Shown here: positions 29,412-38,272 of the stretch, in pieces
How the letters are laid out: each line of letters starts with the position of its first letter
Numbering within the stretch: the stretch's first letter is position 1
Assembly (NCBI RefSeq): GCF_000312665.1
Contig: NZ_HF536772.1
Location: 2,163,596-2,227,595, forward strand
Direction of reading: 5' to 3'
Origin: Rhizobium mesoamericanum STM3625
GTDB lineage: Bacteria > Pseudomonadota > Alphaproteobacteria > Rhizobiales > Rhizobiaceae
DNA length: 64,000 nt
Translations under genes and position numbers: made by a program
Notes under the pieces: generated by a model
The model's input: the letters and a program-made list of their open reading frames with translations, nothing else
What the model was told of the DNA's origin: nothing
Database searches by the model: none

Positions 29412-30970
29412 TAGGCGTTTTCCGTATTGAACAGTCGGAAGGGCGTGAGGAACAGGATTTTCAGATCGAACCAGAGCGACCAGTTCTCGATATAGTAGAG
29501 GTCGTAGGCCGTCCGGAACTTGATCTTGTCGTCGTGATCGACCTCTCCGCGCCAGCCATTGATTTGCGCCCAGCCTGTCACTCCGGGCTTCACGCGATGG
29601 CGCGCGAAATAGCCTTCCACGACGTCGCCGAAGAGGCGATCCCGCGCCTGGGCCAAAATGGCGTGCGGGCGCGGCCCGACCAAGGAGATGTCGCCCTTCA
29701 GTACGTTGAACAGCTGCGGCAACTCGTCGATCGAACTCTTGCGGATGAAGCGTCCGACAGGAGTAACGCGAGGATCGCCCTTGGTGACGGCAGCCCGACC
29801 GGTGGGATCACCTTTGTCGGCATACATGGACCGGAACTTGACGATCCGGATGATCTCATTGTTGAAGCCATGCCGGTTCTGCATGAAGAAGACCGGGCCC
29901 TTCGACGTCAGCTTGATGGCGATTGCCGTTGCCAGCATGATCGGCCACAAAAGCGCCAGCGCAAGCAACGTAAAGAAGATGTCAAAGCAGCGCTTGGCAA
30001 CCGAGTCCCAATCCCGAATCGGCTTGTTGAAGATATCGAGCATCGGGACCGCCCCGATGCGCGAATAGGCCCGTGGGCGAAAACGCAGGCGATTTGCGTG
30101 AGCGGCAAGGCGAATGTCGACCGGCAGAACCCAGAGCTTCTTCAACAGCTGCAAAATGCGCGCCTCGGCGCTGAGCGGAAGCGATATGATCAGCATGTCG
30201 ATGCCCGTGATACGGACGAACTCGACCAGTTCGGCGACCGTTCCGAGCTTCGGATAACCTGCGACCATGATCGGCGACCGTTTCTCGCCGCGATCATCGA
30301 AGATGCCGCAGATCCGGATATCGTTGTCGGGCTGCTGTTCGAGGACCCTGATCAGCTCCTTGGCTGGTGCTCCCCCGCCCACAATCACTGCGCGGCGCTC
30401 CATAATACCGTTACGCGACCAGTTGCGGATGCCGTAAGCCATCAGGAAGCGAGATGCGAGGAGGAAGACTGCGCCAGTAGCGAACCAGGCAACGAAGCCT
30501 TTCATCTCTGCAGAACTGACATTGCCGGCGAGTACGTTTGCACCAGTGACGATCACGAAGACCGAACCCCACACGGCCAGGACGCGTGGCAGCAGGCGCA
30601 GCCGCGAGCGCAGGGCAGGGATGGTGTAAGTGTCGGCCGTTTGAAGCCCGCAGATGAGGAGAGCTGCGACAATCGCGGCGGCGATGCCGCGTGCCAGTAG
30701 GGTTTCCGCCCCGTTCCCCGGCCAGAAAAAGAATACGAGCAACCCGATCAGAAACTGCGAAAGAAATTCGAAAAGGCGAAACTGACCGATGATGATGGCA
30801 GGCGAGCGATTTCCCGCGCTGAATTGCTCGGCAATCTGACGTGCATAGCTGTTGATGGGCTCCGGCGACTGGGCCCCTTCATCCGTGTCTTGGCTGGGTC
30901 GACTGATGTCTGAAACCTGCTTGCGCAGCGCTTCCAGGTCAAACTGATCGCTTCTCTCTGCCTTGTTCAT
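29408..30970 (-). CDS. Undecaprenyl-phosphate glycosylphosphotransferase (WcaJ/UppE-like)
   Basis: 520 residues. N-terminal membrane helices are followed by a Rossmann-like CoA-binding region (AVIVGGGAPAKELIRVLEQQP), then a C-terminal bacterial sugar transferase domain. That domain shows KRCFDIFFTLLALALLWPIMLATAIAIKL, the KFRSMYADKGD motif, DELPQLFNVLKGDISLVGPRPH and KPGVTGWAQINGWRG. Enzymes of this class load the first hexose-1-phosphate on undecaprenyl phosphate. In Agrobacterium a homologue (UppE) starts the unipolar polysaccharide. Confidence 0.93.
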   Translation of the reverse strand: MNKAERSDQFDLEALRKQVSDISRPSQDTDEGAQSPEPINSYARQIAEQFSAGNRSPAIIIGQFRLFEFLSQFLIGLLVFFFWPGNGAETLLARGIAAAIVAALLICGLQTADTYTIPALRSRLRLLPRVLAVWGSVFVIVTGANVLAGNVSSAEMKGFVAWFATGAVFLLASRFLMAYGIRNWSRNGIMERRAVIVGGGAPAKELIRVLEQQPDNDIRICGIFDDRGEKRSPIMVAGYPKLGTVAELVEFVRITGIDMLIISLPLSAEARILQLLKKLWVLPVDIRLAAHANRLRFRPRAYSRIGAVPMLDIFNKPIRDWDSVAKRCFDIFFTLLALALLWPIMLATAIAIKLTSKGPVFFMQNRHGFNNEIIRIVKFRSMYADKGDPTGRAAVTKGDPRVTPVGRFIRKSSIDELPQLFNVLKGDISLVGPRPHAILAQARDRLFGDVVEGYFARHRVKPGVTGWAQINGWRGEVDHDDKIKFRTAYDLYYIENWSLWFDLKILFLTPFRLFNTENAY

Positions 30971-31026
30971 GAGGCTACCGCCGCTGGTTGTTGATACGGC
31001 AATAGCAGGAAGCCCCTAAGAAACGT

Positions 31027-32196
31027 TTACGAAGCAGCCCCAAGAGCTTGCTTGGATCGAGGTTCAAGCAGATCCTGGTACAATTTCAGGACATCGTTGG
31101 CCATCACGGAGGCTGAGAAGACCGACTTCACCTGCTCCGTGGCTGGCATCGCGGCATCATGCCAGCCCGGGATGCGGATTGCATCCGCCATCGCACGTGC
31201 GAGATCGTCAGAATCGTCGGGGTTGACGAGGGCGGGGCTCTCTCTGCCCAATGCCTCGGGAATTCCGCCGACGCGAGTTGCGATGATGGTCTTGCCGGCG
31301 CCGAGGCCCTCGAGCACGATGTAGGGCATGGCTTCGGCGCGCGATGGTACGACGAGGTTCTGCGACATGGCAAAGGCCTGCTGGACGCGCATTGCTGGCA
31401 GCATGCTGATCCGCTTGCCCAGGCCTCGTTCGATCATCATGTCCCGGTATCTGTCGCGGTCTGGTCCGTCGCCGACCATCACGGCCGAAAGCGGACGCCC
31501 GAGAATGCGCTCAGCTTTCGCGAAGGCCTCCACAAAGAGATCGGGACCCTTAAGGTCCCGGAGCATGCCGACATAGAGGTAGTGGACCGCGTCCGAACGG
31601 GTTGGGATAAGCTCAAAATCACGCTCGCCGATTCCGTTGTAGATCAGCCGCGTTTCCGTCCGTGGTCGACCGACCTTCTTCGTGTAGGCATCGCGCTCGT
31701 ATTCGCAGATGAAGACGAGGGCATCCGTGAAATACTCCTGCAAGCGCTCCATGCGGAGCACGAACTGCCCCAGCAGCGATCTGCGGGAATAGTGGAGGCT
31801 GCCCCCATGCGCGGTATAGAGGCGGGCTACGCGATACCTGTTTACCCGCAGGGCTGAGCCGGCAAGCCGCGCGAGCACACCGCCTTTGGCGCCGTGACCG
31901 TGCAGCACATCCGGCCGCAAACTTTTGATGTTCTTGTAGGTGTCCCAGAGCATTCCGAGGTCGGAGAGGCTGACGTGCCGCCGCATTGGCATTCGTGTCA
32001 AACCCATCGCCAGGAAGGGACGAATATCGTCGAATAGGCGGTCTTCATGCTCGCCGCCCGTGGAGCTGTCGCATAGGATTCCGACCTCGTGTCCCGCCTT
32101 GCTGTGCTCAACCGCCAGATCGCGGACGTGGCGGAAGATCCCGCCGACCGGTGACCTGAAGCAATGGAGGATGCGGAGCGGGCGCTGTTCAGTCAT
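31027..32196 (-). CDS. GT4-family glycosyltransferase
   Basis: 389 residues with the GT-B fold. The N-terminal acceptor half starts LRILHCFRSPVGGIFRHVRDLA; the donor half has VGMLRDLKGPDLFVEAFAKA, VMVGDGPDRDRY and the E-x7-E-like PSRAEAMPYIVLEGLGAGKTIIATRVGGIPE motif. It likely adds one sugar of the repeat unit. It lies 6 bp downstream of the Wza-like gene and 56 bp before the glycosylphosphotransferase gene on the same strand. Confidence 0.92.
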   Translation of the reverse strand: MTEQRPLRILHCFRSPVGGIFRHVRDLAVEHSKAGHEVGILCDSSTGGEHEDRLFDDIRPFLAMGLTRMPMRRHVSLSDLGMLWDTYKNIKSLRPDVLHGHGAKGGVLARLAGSALRVNRYRVARLYTAHGGSLHYSRRSLLGQFVLRMERLQEYFTDALVFICEYERDAYTKKVGRPRTETRLIYNGIGERDFELIPTRSDAVHYLYVGMLRDLKGPDLFVEAFAKAERILGRPLSAVMVGDGPDRDRYRDMMIERGLGKRISMLPAMRVQQAFAMSQNLVVPSRAEAMPYIVLEGLGAGKTIIATRVGGIPEALGRESPALVNPDDSDDLARAMADAIRIPGWHDAAMPATEQVKSVFSASVMANDVLKLYQDLLEPRSKQALGAAS

Positions 32197-32202
32197 CGAG
32201 GG

Positions 32203-32778
32203 TCAGAACAGTCGTTCGCGAACATAGATCGTGTCGCCGGCCACAATCGCCGAAGAGATGTTAACCCGGCCGGTGATCACTTGCCCGTTGACCTTGCGGG
32301 TCACGTCAACAGCGCCCTGATTGGCGCGTGAGGTGAAGCCGCCAGCAATCGCAACGGCGTTCTGCACCGTCATTCCAGGGACGTAGGCGTACTGGCCGGA
32401 TTGACCGACTTCGCCCATGACGAAGATCGAGCGGTAGCGGTCGACGTCGATCGTGACATCAGGATCCCGCAGGTAGCCTTGTCTTAGCTTCTGCGCGATC
32501 TGGCCCGATAACTGCTGCAGCGTCCGACCTCGAGCCGGGACTTGGCCGATAAGGGGGAAGGCGATGTAGCCAGCCTGGTCGATCGTGTACGTGTTGGTCA
32601 TGCTTGGCTGATCAAACACGGTAATGCGCAGCCGGTCGCCGCTGTCCAGCGAATACGGCTGGATCGTCGCCTGATTGAAGGCCTGAGGGGCCGGCTTGTA
32701 GCTGTTGCAGCCGCTCACGACCGCGGTCATGGCGGCGAGGCTCAAAGCCTTCAGGAAGTTAGGCTGTGCGAAAGGCAT
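32203..32778 (-). CDS. Polysaccharide export lipoprotein (Wza-like)
   Basis: 191 residues with a lipobox (VSGC) after a short signal peptide. A Poly_export domain (YSLDSGDRLRITVFDQPSMTNTYTIDQAGYIAFPLIGQVPARGRTLQQLSGQIAQKL) precedes a SLBB-like segment (FVMGEVGQSGQYAYVPGMTVQNAVAIAGGFT). It is shorter than E. coli Wza and lacks the C-terminal barrel helix, like the exporters in rhizobial UPP-type loci. It is divergent from the Wzc/ExoP-like gene across 183 bp. Confidence 0.92.
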   Translation of the reverse strand: MPFAQPNFLKALSLAAMTAVVSGCNSYKPAPQAFNQATIQPYSLDSGDRLRITVFDQPSMTNTYTIDQAGYIAFPLIGQVPARGRTLQQLSGQIAQKLRQGYLRDPDVTIDVDRYRSIFVMGEVGQSGQYAYVPGMTVQNAVAIAGGFTSRANQGAVDVTRKVNGQVITGRVNISSAIVAGDTIYVRERLF

Positions 32779-32961
32779 AGCGTCTGCTCATAGGAAACGA
32801 ATTTGGTCCCAGCCGTTATCAATCCGTTAGGGTTAATGGTCGGTAAAAAAACACTACTTTTTTGCGGCCGCCGGGGCGCCGGGGGTGCCGGTGCAAGCGT
32901 TAACCGTTGAGTTACTATAGTCATTTACCCTCGCGGCCACGTTTGTTCTTGGAGTGCAAGC

Positions 32962-35103
32962 ATGTCCGGCGTATCGGGTAATCAGGATGTGGACATAGAT
33001 CTTGGACAATTGGTCCGCGCTATTTGGACTCGCCGGCTGAAGATTTTGGCAATCGCCGCAATGGGGGCTGGGGTCGCCTTCACCGGCGCCAAGATGATCT
33101 CCCCGAAATACCGAAGCGAAACGCGCATCCTGATCGAGCCGCGGGCTCCCGCCTTTGCCAACGCGCAGGTGAACGATACCAACGCTGGACCGCTGCTGGA
33201 CGAGCTCAACATTGCGAGCCAGGTGCAGCTTCTGCAGTCCGCGGACCTTATCAAGCAAATCATCAACAGCCAGAAACTCTACGATTTGCCCGAGTTCGAT
33301 GCGGCCGCGAATGGTTCGGCACTGACCGATATCCTGGTGGCCCTGCACCTGAAGAAGAATCCATATGAGAATCCCCCGGAGGAACGAGTGATCGACGCCT
33401 TCACGGAGAGGCTTCAGGTCTATCAGGTGCCAGGATCGCGGGTGATAGGCATTACCTTCACCTCCAGGGATCCGAAGCTCGCGGCGACAATCCCCAATGC
33501 AATGGCGGCAGTTTATCTTGCCACTCAGAGCGGGGCCAAGTTGGACTCGAATTCCGAGGCGACGCGCTGGCTGGAGCCAGAGATCGAAAATCTCCGCCAG
33601 AAGGTGAATGACGCCGAGCAGAAAGTCGCGGAGTACCGGGCCGCGCACGGGTTGCTGCCAACCAATGGCGGCTCGAATTTCGCCACCCAGCAACTGAACG
33701 ACATTTCGGCAGAGCTTACCCGCGTCCGGGCAGACCGCGCGAATGCTGAGGCGCGGGCCCAGTCCGTACGCAATGCTCTCGCCTCCGGCGAACCATCAGA
33801 TACCTTACAGGACATCATGTCCTCTCAGTCGCTTCAGCGGCTTAAGGGCACGGAATCAGCGCTGCAGTCGCAGATATCGGACCTGCAGACATCGCTGCTC
33901 AACAACCATCCGCGCCTGAAGAGCCTTCGCGCGCAGCTATCGGATATCAAGATACAGATTCGCCAGGAAACGCAGAAGATCCTCGCAAGTATCGAAAACG
34001 AAGCGAAGGTAGCCGCCGTTCGCCAAAAGGAGCTGGAGCAGCAAGCCGACAAGCTAAAGGCGAATAGCGCTCAGGCCGGCGAGGACGAGGTTGGTCTCAA
34101 TGCGCTGACGCGTGAGGCGACGGCACAGCGCCAGCTGCTGGAGACTTATCTCTCCCGTTACCGCGAGGCGGCGTCGCGCGCCGACAAGAATTCAAGCCCA
34201 GCCGACGCGCGCATCGTGTCGAAGGCTATACAGCCGGTCGATCCCTATTTCCCGAAGGTTCTGCCAATTGTCGTCGTCGCTACCTTGGCAACTTTTATCA
34301 TGACGTCGATTGTAATCATGCTCGCCGAACTATTCAGCGGTCGGGCTCTTCGCCCAATCGCGCCTCCCGCGGTGGAAGCGCGCGACGAAGAGGAACCTCA
34401 ATCGCTGACGGCCGCCTCCGTTAAGCGAGGGGTGCCGAGTCTGCTCGCCGCACCCGTCGATGAGGAGCCGGTTGCAGAGCCCGTCGAGGAAGAGAAAGTC
34501 TTGCAAACGAACGAGTTCTCGATAGCATCTGTTTCGGACTATCTTCGTGGCAGCAGGGCGCCTCTTGCGATTGCTATTTCGCCGACCGGCGACGACGGCT
34601 CTACAGCAACCGTCTCCCTCGTGCGCAAGTTGGCCAAGGACGGCTCACGGGTCATTCTGGTCGACATGACCGGCTCCGGTCTGCCGACGAACCTCATGGC
34701 CGGCGATCGCAGCATGCTTGGAATAACCGACCTGCTCTGCGGCGATGCCGCCTTCGGCGATACGATCCATGGTGATAGCCGCTCCGATGCGCACCTAATT
34801 CCGCAAGGCATCAGTGATCCGCGCCGGGCAATGCGCGGCGCTGATCGCCTGTCCCTCCTGCTGGATGCTCTGATCTCTGCCTATGATCTGGTGGTCGTGG
34901 AGTGTGGCGCTGCCGACGTGGCCGGCGTTTCGCGGCTGACAAAGAGCAAGGATGTCGAGATCATCCTGTCCATGCCTGAAATCGTCGAGCAGGAGTTCGT
35001 GACTGCCATGACCGAGTTCGAATTGGCCGGATACGAACGCGTCGTTTTGATGTCCGACCGTGACCAGCCTCTTGAAAATCCGATCTCTCGGCACGCCGCG
35101 TGA
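32962..35103 (+). CDS. Wzc/ExoP-like polysaccharide co-polymerase with degenerate kinase domain
   Basis: 713 residues. An N-terminal Wzz domain (VDIDLGQLVRAIWTRRLKILAI membrane helix, residues 10-45) is followed by long periplasmic coiled coils (about 200-400) and a second membrane helix (VLPIVVVATLATFIMTSIVIML, near 435). The C-terminal third resembles a BY-kinase, but the Walker A region reads SPTGDDGSTATVS near residue 540, without the lysine. The A' motif VILVDMTGSG is partly kept. No tyrosine-rich tail is present. It probably sets chain length and links to Wza without phosphorylating. Confidence 0.9.
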   Translation: MSGVSGNQDVDIDLGQLVRAIWTRRLKILAIAAMGAGVAFTGAKMISPKYRSETRILIEPRAPAFANAQVNDTNAGPLLDELNIASQVQLLQSADLIKQIINSQKLYDLPEFDAAANGSALTDILVALHLKKNPYENPPEERVIDAFTERLQVYQVPGSRVIGITFTSRDPKLAATIPNAMAAVYLATQSGAKLDSNSEATRWLEPEIENLRQKVNDAEQKVAEYRAAHGLLPTNGGSNFATQQLNDISAELTRVRADRANAEARAQSVRNALASGEPSDTLQDIMSSQSLQRLKGTESALQSQISDLQTSLLNNHPRLKSLRAQLSDIKIQIRQETQKILASIENEAKVAAVRQKELEQQADKLKANSAQAGEDEVGLNALTREATAQRQLLETYLSRYREAASRADKNSSPADARIVSKAIQPVDPYFPKVLPIVVVATLATFIMTSIVIMLAELFSGRALRPIAPPAVEARDEEEPQSLTAASVKRGVPSLLAAPVDEEPVAEPVEEEKVLQTNEFSIASVSDYLRGSRAPLAIAISPTGDDGSTATVSLVRKLAKDGSRVILVDMTGSGLPTNLMAGDRSMLGITDLLCGDAAFGDTIHGDSRSDAHLIPQGISDPRRAMRGADRLSLLLDALISAYDLVVVECGAADVAGVSRLTKSKDVEIILSMPEIVEQEFVTAMTEFELAGYERVVLMSDRDQPLENPISRHAA

Positions 35104-36396
35104 TCAAACACCAACCAGCCGACGTACACGCTGGGCAATGCGGTAGCTCTTCTGGTGAGACTTGATGAAGGCTTTGCCCCGGGTGATTGCCCAGTGGATC
35201 CAGCCACCCACGCTGCCGCGCAGGCAAAGCGGCAGGACGACGTCGTGGTGTTCTATCTCTACGGGCGCCCACGAACGCTTGTACCGCTGATCGCCAAGAC
35301 CGAAGTCGAAGAGGCTGACACCCCTGCCATGCTGACCGGCGATCATCAGCCAGAACAGAAGTTCGCCCGGGCTCGCCTCCGCCGCGAGGCTTTCATCGAT
35401 CGTACTGAGCTGGCAAATGATGTGGTCGCCTTTACGAGAGAGACCAGCGAGCGCAGCTATATCGCCCTCCCGATCGCCTTTCAGGCGAATTGCGTGCATC
35501 TCCAGTCCGACCGCCTCGCCATCACGGTCACGGATGTCGATTGCGCCATGCAGGAAAGCCCTGATCGACGGATCTTCAAACACATCTGGCAGTCCGAGCG
35601 CCTTGAATCGTTCGCCCTTCTGCTTGAAAAAACGATCGAGCAGCAGGTGCTGCTCCTCCGCGGTTCCCGAACAAATATAGTCGAACCCGCCGAGCGCCTC
35701 CAGGCGTCTCGTCTGGATGCGGTACTTCTTACGCCGTCCCTTTGCATTTACCTGCTGGAGCGTCGACTCCATGCCGCCCAAGAGTGGAAGGTGGTAGGCG
35801 TGATTCTGGTTTTGAACAGTCGGAAGCAGTGCCAAAGGGTTGCGGCGGTCCCGCCAGTCCAACGGGATGTTCTGCAACAGAAGCAGGTCGGCGCGTCCGG
35901 CCAAGGCGCGACGAATGGACTCGGCGAATTTCTGCGGCTCGATATTGGACGCCAGCTCGACGAAGCGAGTTGTGAAGAGACCGGTGTTAATGTTGCTGTG
36001 ATCGGCCCCCACAAATCTAGCGGTGCGGAAGCCGTGAAACCGGTTAATCTCCACCGGCAGAATGAAGGCGGTCTCGTCGCCGAGCCTGCCCCAGACGATC
36101 GACAATTGGTGCCCGAAGGCCCTGGTCCAGGATAGGCACCAGTCGTAGCTTTGATGCAGGGAGTTCAGATTGTCCCGATCGAGCTCACGCCAGACCGCTT
36201 CCAGAGGCTCCATCCTGTCCAAGATGACGATATTAAGTTCGCTCGCCGAAAACTGCCCGTCGACTATGCTCTGTTTGGGAATGCCAGCGTCGGATCTTGT
36301 GAGATGTTGCGCTCTATCTGAAACAGGAAGCGTCTGCGCCTGCACGGGTCTTCTCCGGTCTGACTTGCCGGCGCGAAGAATAGGCCAACGGAGCAT
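35104..36396 (-). CDS. FemAB/CelD-like GNAT acyltransferase
   Basis: 430 residues. The second half has the Acetyltransf_6 (CelD/BcsL, FemAB-like) features: NAKGRRKKYRIQTRRLEALGG, DRFFKQKGERFKALG, and ELLFWLMIAGQHGRGVSLFDFGLGDQRYKRSWAPVEIEHHDVVL. Proteins of this type modify polysaccharides; in Caulobacter an N-acyltransferase (HfsK) acts on the holdfast. Its stop directly abuts the stop of the convergent Wzc-like gene. The start is uncertain because the first 45 residues look poorly conserved and no good Shine-Dalgarno is seen. Confidence 0.8.
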   Translation of the reverse strand: MLRWPILRAGKSDRRRPVQAQTLPVSDRAQHLTRSDAGIPKQSIVDGQFSASELNIVILDRMEPLEAVWRELDRDNLNSLHQSYDWCLSWTRAFGHQLSIVWGRLGDETAFILPVEINRFHGFRTARFVGADHSNINTGLFTTRFVELASNIEPQKFAESIRRALAGRADLLLLQNIPLDWRDRRNPLALLPTVQNQNHAYHLPLLGGMESTLQQVNAKGRRKKYRIQTRRLEALGGFDYICSGTAEEQHLLLDRFFKQKGERFKALGLPDVFEDPSIRAFLHGAIDIRDRDGEAVGLEMHAIRLKGDREGDIAALAGLSRKGDHIICQLSTIDESLAAEASPGELLFWLMIAGQHGRGVSLFDFGLGDQRYKRSWAPVEIEHHDVVLPLCLRGSVGGWIHWAITRGKAFIKSHQKSYRIAQRVRRLVGV

Positions 36397-36463
36397 CCAT
36401 TTCGTTTATAAGCGGAGATTGTCGGCGCTTTCCATCGATCAGGGTTAGCTCGTCGTTAATGGA

Positions 36464-36673
36464 TCATCGCTGCTTTGGCCCGGCCATCCATTTGATGAGG
36501 ACCATGGCCGGGACTACCCACAGCAAGCCGGTCAGGAGAAAATAGAGAAGCTGTTCCCACCATGGCGCGTCACCGAGCGTCGCAACGGCGATCGTGTTTG
36601 CTAGCACCGCATAAGCAAGCACGAGCACGACGAGCACAATCGTACCGATGAATTTGCGCAGGCGGACAGGCAT
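36464..36673 (-). CDS. DUF2842-family small membrane protein
   Basis: 69 residues with two membrane helices (FIGTIVLVVLVLAYAVLANTIA and LLYFLLTGLLWVVPAMVLIKWM) and a positively charged end. The W-E-Q-L-L-Y-F segment is typical of DUF2842 proteins of alphaproteobacteria. Function unknown; it often lies near ctaA, as here (divergent, 113 bp). Confidence 0.85.
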   Translation of the reverse strand: MPVRLRKFIGTIVLVVLVLAYAVLANTIAVATLGDAPWWEQLLYFLLTGLLWVVPAMVLIKWMAGPKQR

Positions 36674-36786
36674 CGACTATCTTTCACACTGGTGTTCGAA
36701 CCGCCGCGACTGCATGCCGCAAAGGTACGGGGCTTGTTTTGCATGAGCCGCTCAGGCAAATCAACTGCCGGAAGTAAGGAGCAGTC

Positions 36787-37890
36787 ATGGCGATCGCGAA
36801 CTTGAGCACCGAACAGCAGATATTGCACCAGATACGTCGACAGGACAGCAACCGCCGGGCGGTTCGTATTTGGCTAGGTTTTGTGCTCCTGGCACTCTTC
36901 TGTCTCGTGATTGTCGGCGGCGCGACCAGGCTCACGAATTCGGGGCTTTCGATTACCGAATGGAAGCCGATTCACGGGGTGATTCCGCCTCTGAATGCTG
37001 CCGAATGGGAGGAGGAGTTCAAGCTCTACCAGCGCATTCCCGAGTATCAGCAGATAAACGACGGAATGACCGTCGAGGAGTTCAAGCGCATATTTTGGTG
37101 GGAGTGGGCGCACCGCCTGATCGCACGTGGCATCGGTGTCATCTTCGCGCTGCCGTTGCTCTATTTCTGGATCGCCGGAAAGGTGGAGCGGCGGCTGAGA
37201 TGGCCGCTCTTCGGGATTCTGATGCTAGGAGGACTGCAGGGAGCGATCGGCTGGTGGATGGTGTCGTCGGGGCTCGCAGTTCGAACCGACGTTAGCCAGT
37301 ATCGGTTGGCAACGCACTTGGTCATGGCATGTCTGATCTTCGCGTCCTGCACGTGGATTATGCGGGGGCTCTCGCCGCACTCAGACGATCCGGCACCCAC
37401 GCAAAGCTCCCATCTATGGGCGGCTGCGATAGCCATATTTGCGCTTTTCCAGATCTATCTCGGTGCGCTTGTCGCGGGTCTCGACGCTGGTTTCACCTAC
37501 AATACCTGGCCGCTGATGGATGGCGCCCTCGTGCCATCTGATCTGTTGATCCAGCAGCCCGCCTGGATCAATTTCTTCGAGAATCCCAAGACGGTGCAGT
37601 TCATCCATCGGTTGGGGGCCTACACGCTTCTTGCGCTGACGCTGGTCAACATGATCATCGCTCTCGCGGCAGCACCGTCGACAACGCATGCACGGCGCAC
37701 GATCGTCCTGTTCGGGCTGGTGATGGTTCAGGCGTCGATCGGTATTGCTACCTTACTGCTGCACGTCCCGCTTCATTGGGGGCTGCTGCATCAAGCGGGT
37801 GCCCTCGTGGTCTTTGGTTTCGCTATTGCAAACTGGCGGGGTTTCTACGGAGAGTACCCGCGCGAGACCATGATCGTCGAGAAGGGTTGA
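36787..37890 (+). CDS. ctaA: Heme A synthase
   Basis: CtaA (COX15 type) oxidises the C8 methyl of heme O to a formyl group, giving heme A for aa3 oxidases. 367 residues with eight membrane helices. Family motifs: [19 protein letters not shown], the heme-ligand His in [31 protein letters not shown], and the second-half [13 protein letters not shown] and [14 protein letters not shown]. Only one cysteine appears in the periplasmic half (SCTWIM), as in the cysteine-poor alphaproteobacterial class. Confidence 0.94.
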   Translation: MAIANLSTEQQILHQIRRQDSNRRAVRIWLGFVLLALFCLVIVGGATRLTNSGLSITEWKPIHGVIPPLNAAEWEEEFKLYQRIPEYQQINDGMTVEEFKRIFWWEWAHRLIARGIGVIFALPLLYFWIAGKVERRLRWPLFGILMLGGLQGAIGWWMVSSGLAVRTDVSQYRLATHLVMACLIFASCTWIMRGLSPHSDDPAPTQSSHLWAAAIAIFALFQIYLGALVAGLDAGFTYNTWPLMDGALVPSDLLIQQPAWINFFENPKTVQFIHRLGAYTLLALTLVNMIIALAAAPSTTHARRTIVLFGLVMVQASIGIATLLLHVPLHWGLLHQAGALVVFGFAIANWRGFYGEYPRETMIVEKG

Positions 37891-38214
37891 ACCCGACGGG
37901 GCGGTCAAGATCGCCATCTCGAAAGTCAAGCAGCAGCCTTCTGTTGGCCGAGCGGATTGCCGGAGAACGTAGCCCGATCGCGCGGGACGGAATGAACAGT
38001 TTGCCGAAGATCGTATTGCTGCGAACGATGACTGGGACCGGACGGAGCGATACGCGGCTGATTCGCAATGACACCTACCGCTGCCTACTCGCACCCCAGC
38101 CGACCAGAGGGCAGGGACATGGTCTCGTTCGCCGCGGCAGTTATTTGCAGAGTTCGCGCAAGCCGGTGCGGTTACCTTTCCGAATAGCTTATGAGCGTTC
38201 TCTCACGAGACCTT
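37891..38214. other. Gene-free stretch between ctaA and rne
   Basis: 324 bp with no convincing gene. The plus-strand frames are Arg/Ser-rich and lack starts with a Shine-Dalgarno. I see no clear ctaA terminator. Confidence 0.5.
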
Positions 38215-38244
38215 AAAAAATCCGGCTGCGTCGCCGCAGCCGGA
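38215..38244 (-). terminator. Intrinsic terminator of rne
   Basis: On the minus strand a perfect 10 bp stem (TCCGGCTGCG and its complement) closed by a GCGA tetraloop is followed by six T residues, 29-58 bp after the rne stop. Confidence 0.92.
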
Positions 38245-38272
38245 TCGGATTACTCATCGCCGAAAATCAGTC

